Of a stretch of DNA of 24,449 bases, positions 23,736-24,449 are shown piece after piece. A program made the translations under genes and the position numbers. Under the pieces are notes generated by a model. That model was not told the DNA's origin. It saw nothing but the letters and a program-made list of their open reading frames with translations, and did not search any database. Numbering within the stretch: position 1 is the first letter of the stretch; each line of letters begins with the position of its first letter. The stretch is from JBFLXN01 sp040755715 [NCBI: Candidatus Edwardsbacteria bacterium] (GTDB lineage Bacteria; Edwardsbacteria; AC1; JBFLXN01): positions 1 through 24,449 of the forward strand of contig JBFLXN010000020.1 in NCBI GenBank assembly GCA_040755715.1. Direction: 5' to 3'.

Positions 23736-24296
23736 TTACTTCTTTCGTTCTGACAAAAATCCCAAAATCTTTCTTTTCGGTTTTTCTTCTTTCTTCTCCA
23801 CTATTTTCCCTTTTGTTTCTGGTTTTTCCTTTTTTTCTATTTTTTTCACTGGTGGAATAACTTTTTTCTTCTCCTTGCCAGTCGTCAGTGTGGTGGGCTT
23901 TACCATTTTTCCCTTGATTTCAGGCACTTCTTTTAGTGCTTCTACTTTTTCTACTTCTGGTTTCTCTTTGGTGGGTAGAAAAGCCGGATGGGCAATTTTA
24001 GTAATCAAGAGTTCTGTATAATCTTGTCTGGCGCCCCAGTGGCGGCGATATTTTTTCTTTGGCTTATATTTGAACCCGACAATCTTTTCCCCTCTTCCAT
24101 GTTGCATCACCGAAGCCAGAACTTCGGCTTCATTTAGAGTTGGAGTTCCGATTAGAGTGTTATCTCCCTCAGCGATAAAAAGAACTCTGGGTATTTTAAA
24201 TGTCTCTCCGGGACTGGCTTGTAAGCGAGGAACTTTTACTTTTTCGTTTTCTTCAACTCTGAATTGCAGTCCACCGGTTTCAATTATGGCATACAT
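23736..24296 (-). CDS. rplU: 50S ribosomal protein L21 with a long charged C-terminal tail
   Basis: The first hundred residues are a normal L21 (MYAIIETGGLQFRVEENEKV at the start, VGFKYKPKKKYRRHWGARQ near the 23S-binding end). L21 is usually about 103 aa; this protein is 186 aa. The extra 80 or so residues are rich in Lys, Glu and Pro, with repeated phrases (PEIKGKMV and PETKGKIV), and look disordered. The start at 24296 is chosen because AGGAGGGC lies at the right distance and the conserved MYAII follows; a frame reaching back to 24374 adds 26 non-conserved residues. It leads the minus-strand block rplU-rpmA-HD-GYP. Confidence 0.95.
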   Translation of the reverse strand: MYAIIETGGLQFRVEENEKVKVPRLQASPGETFKIPRVLFIAEGDNTLIGTPTLNEAEVLASVMQHGRGEKIVGFKYKPKKKYRRHWGARQDYTELLITKIAHPAFLPTKEKPEVEKVEALKEVPEIKGKMVKPTTLTTGKEKKKVIPPVKKIEKKEKPETKGKIVEKKEEKPKRKILGFLSERKK

Positions 24297-24449
24297 ATTT
24301 TTTGCCCTCCTTTTATATATCGTGTGGCTTTCACGAAATTCACAACCTCTTGATTTACACGAAGTTACAAGCACACCTTCTTGCTTGTTGCCCTCCTGTT
24401 ATATAACTCCTTAATTTTAAGAGAGTTGCAAGCCCAAGTTCGCTACTTT
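24297..24449 (-). promoter_or_regulatory. Leader region of rplU with duplicated ribosome-binding sequence
   Basis: The stretch AGGAGGGC preceded by TATATAA occurs twice on the minus strand, at 24304-24319 and 24390-24405 (15 of 16 bases identical). The first serves rplU. The second has no obvious long ORF behind it and may mark a short leader peptide or an mRNA structure. No convincing promoter was assigned. The upstream gene lies beyond the window. Confidence 0.4.

Noticed and set aside
23725-24021. Phe/Ser-rich 98-aa plus-strand ORF opposite rplU
   Set aside because: It is the complement of the Lys/Glu-rich L21 tail, which yields Phe- and Ser-rich antisense codons.
24297-24374. Upstream start for rplU adding 26 residues
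   Set aside because: The extra residues are not L21-like, and a strong Shine-Dalgarno sits right before the internal ATG at 24296.

Overview
The window is 24.4 kb of AT-leaning bacterial chromosome. Housekeeping genes (mfd, folD, rplU, rpmA) identify it as bacterial. The sensor proteins and the general style suggest an uncultured, probably Gram-negative candidate-phylum bacterium, but nothing visible fixes the phylum. No rRNA, tRNA, transposase or CRISPR array was found.

Layout. (1) 209-3631, minus: a large SARP/AfsR-like ATPase regulator with unusual domain order. (2) 3632-3993: a hairpin-rich intergenic stretch. (3) 3994-4791, minus: a GNAT acetyltransferase. (4) 4792-5172: repeats and a strong promoter. 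(5) 5173-8478, plus: mfd, apparently leaderless. (6) 8682-14976, plus: an AT-rich defence operon of type III modification subunit, AlbA_2/HATPase (Schlafen-like) protein, a possible 52-aa ORF and type III restriction subunit. (7) 15125-16393, plus: a carboxymuconolactone-decarboxylase/AhpD-like protein and folD. (8) 16452-24296, all minus, read from the right: rplU, rpmA, a GAF/HD-GYP protein, a hairpin array, a 991-aa multi-GAF histidine kinase, a single-domain response regulator and a membrane PAS histidine kinase.

How the genes fit together. The type III genes form one restriction-modification module with an extra AlbA_2 protein inside it. The right-hand cluster looks like one signalling unit: two kinases, one receiver and one probable cyclic-di-GMP phosphodiesterase, placed directly behind the L21-L27 ribosomal genes.

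The most striking signal is a mixed population of short palindromic elements. Several lie inside genes in frame and add small peptide loops: two in mfd, two in the methylase, one in the 991-aa kinase and probably one in the HD-GYP gene. Others lie between genes. One has apparently been amplified into an array of 15 hairpins at 32-33 bp spacing, still bracketed by 13-bp perfect inverted repeats. A second class consists of short tandem modules of 8 or 9 bases facing each other as inverted arms. Together they suggest a genome colonised by non-autonomous palindromic repeats that tolerate coding sequence, comparable to Rickettsia palindromic elements.
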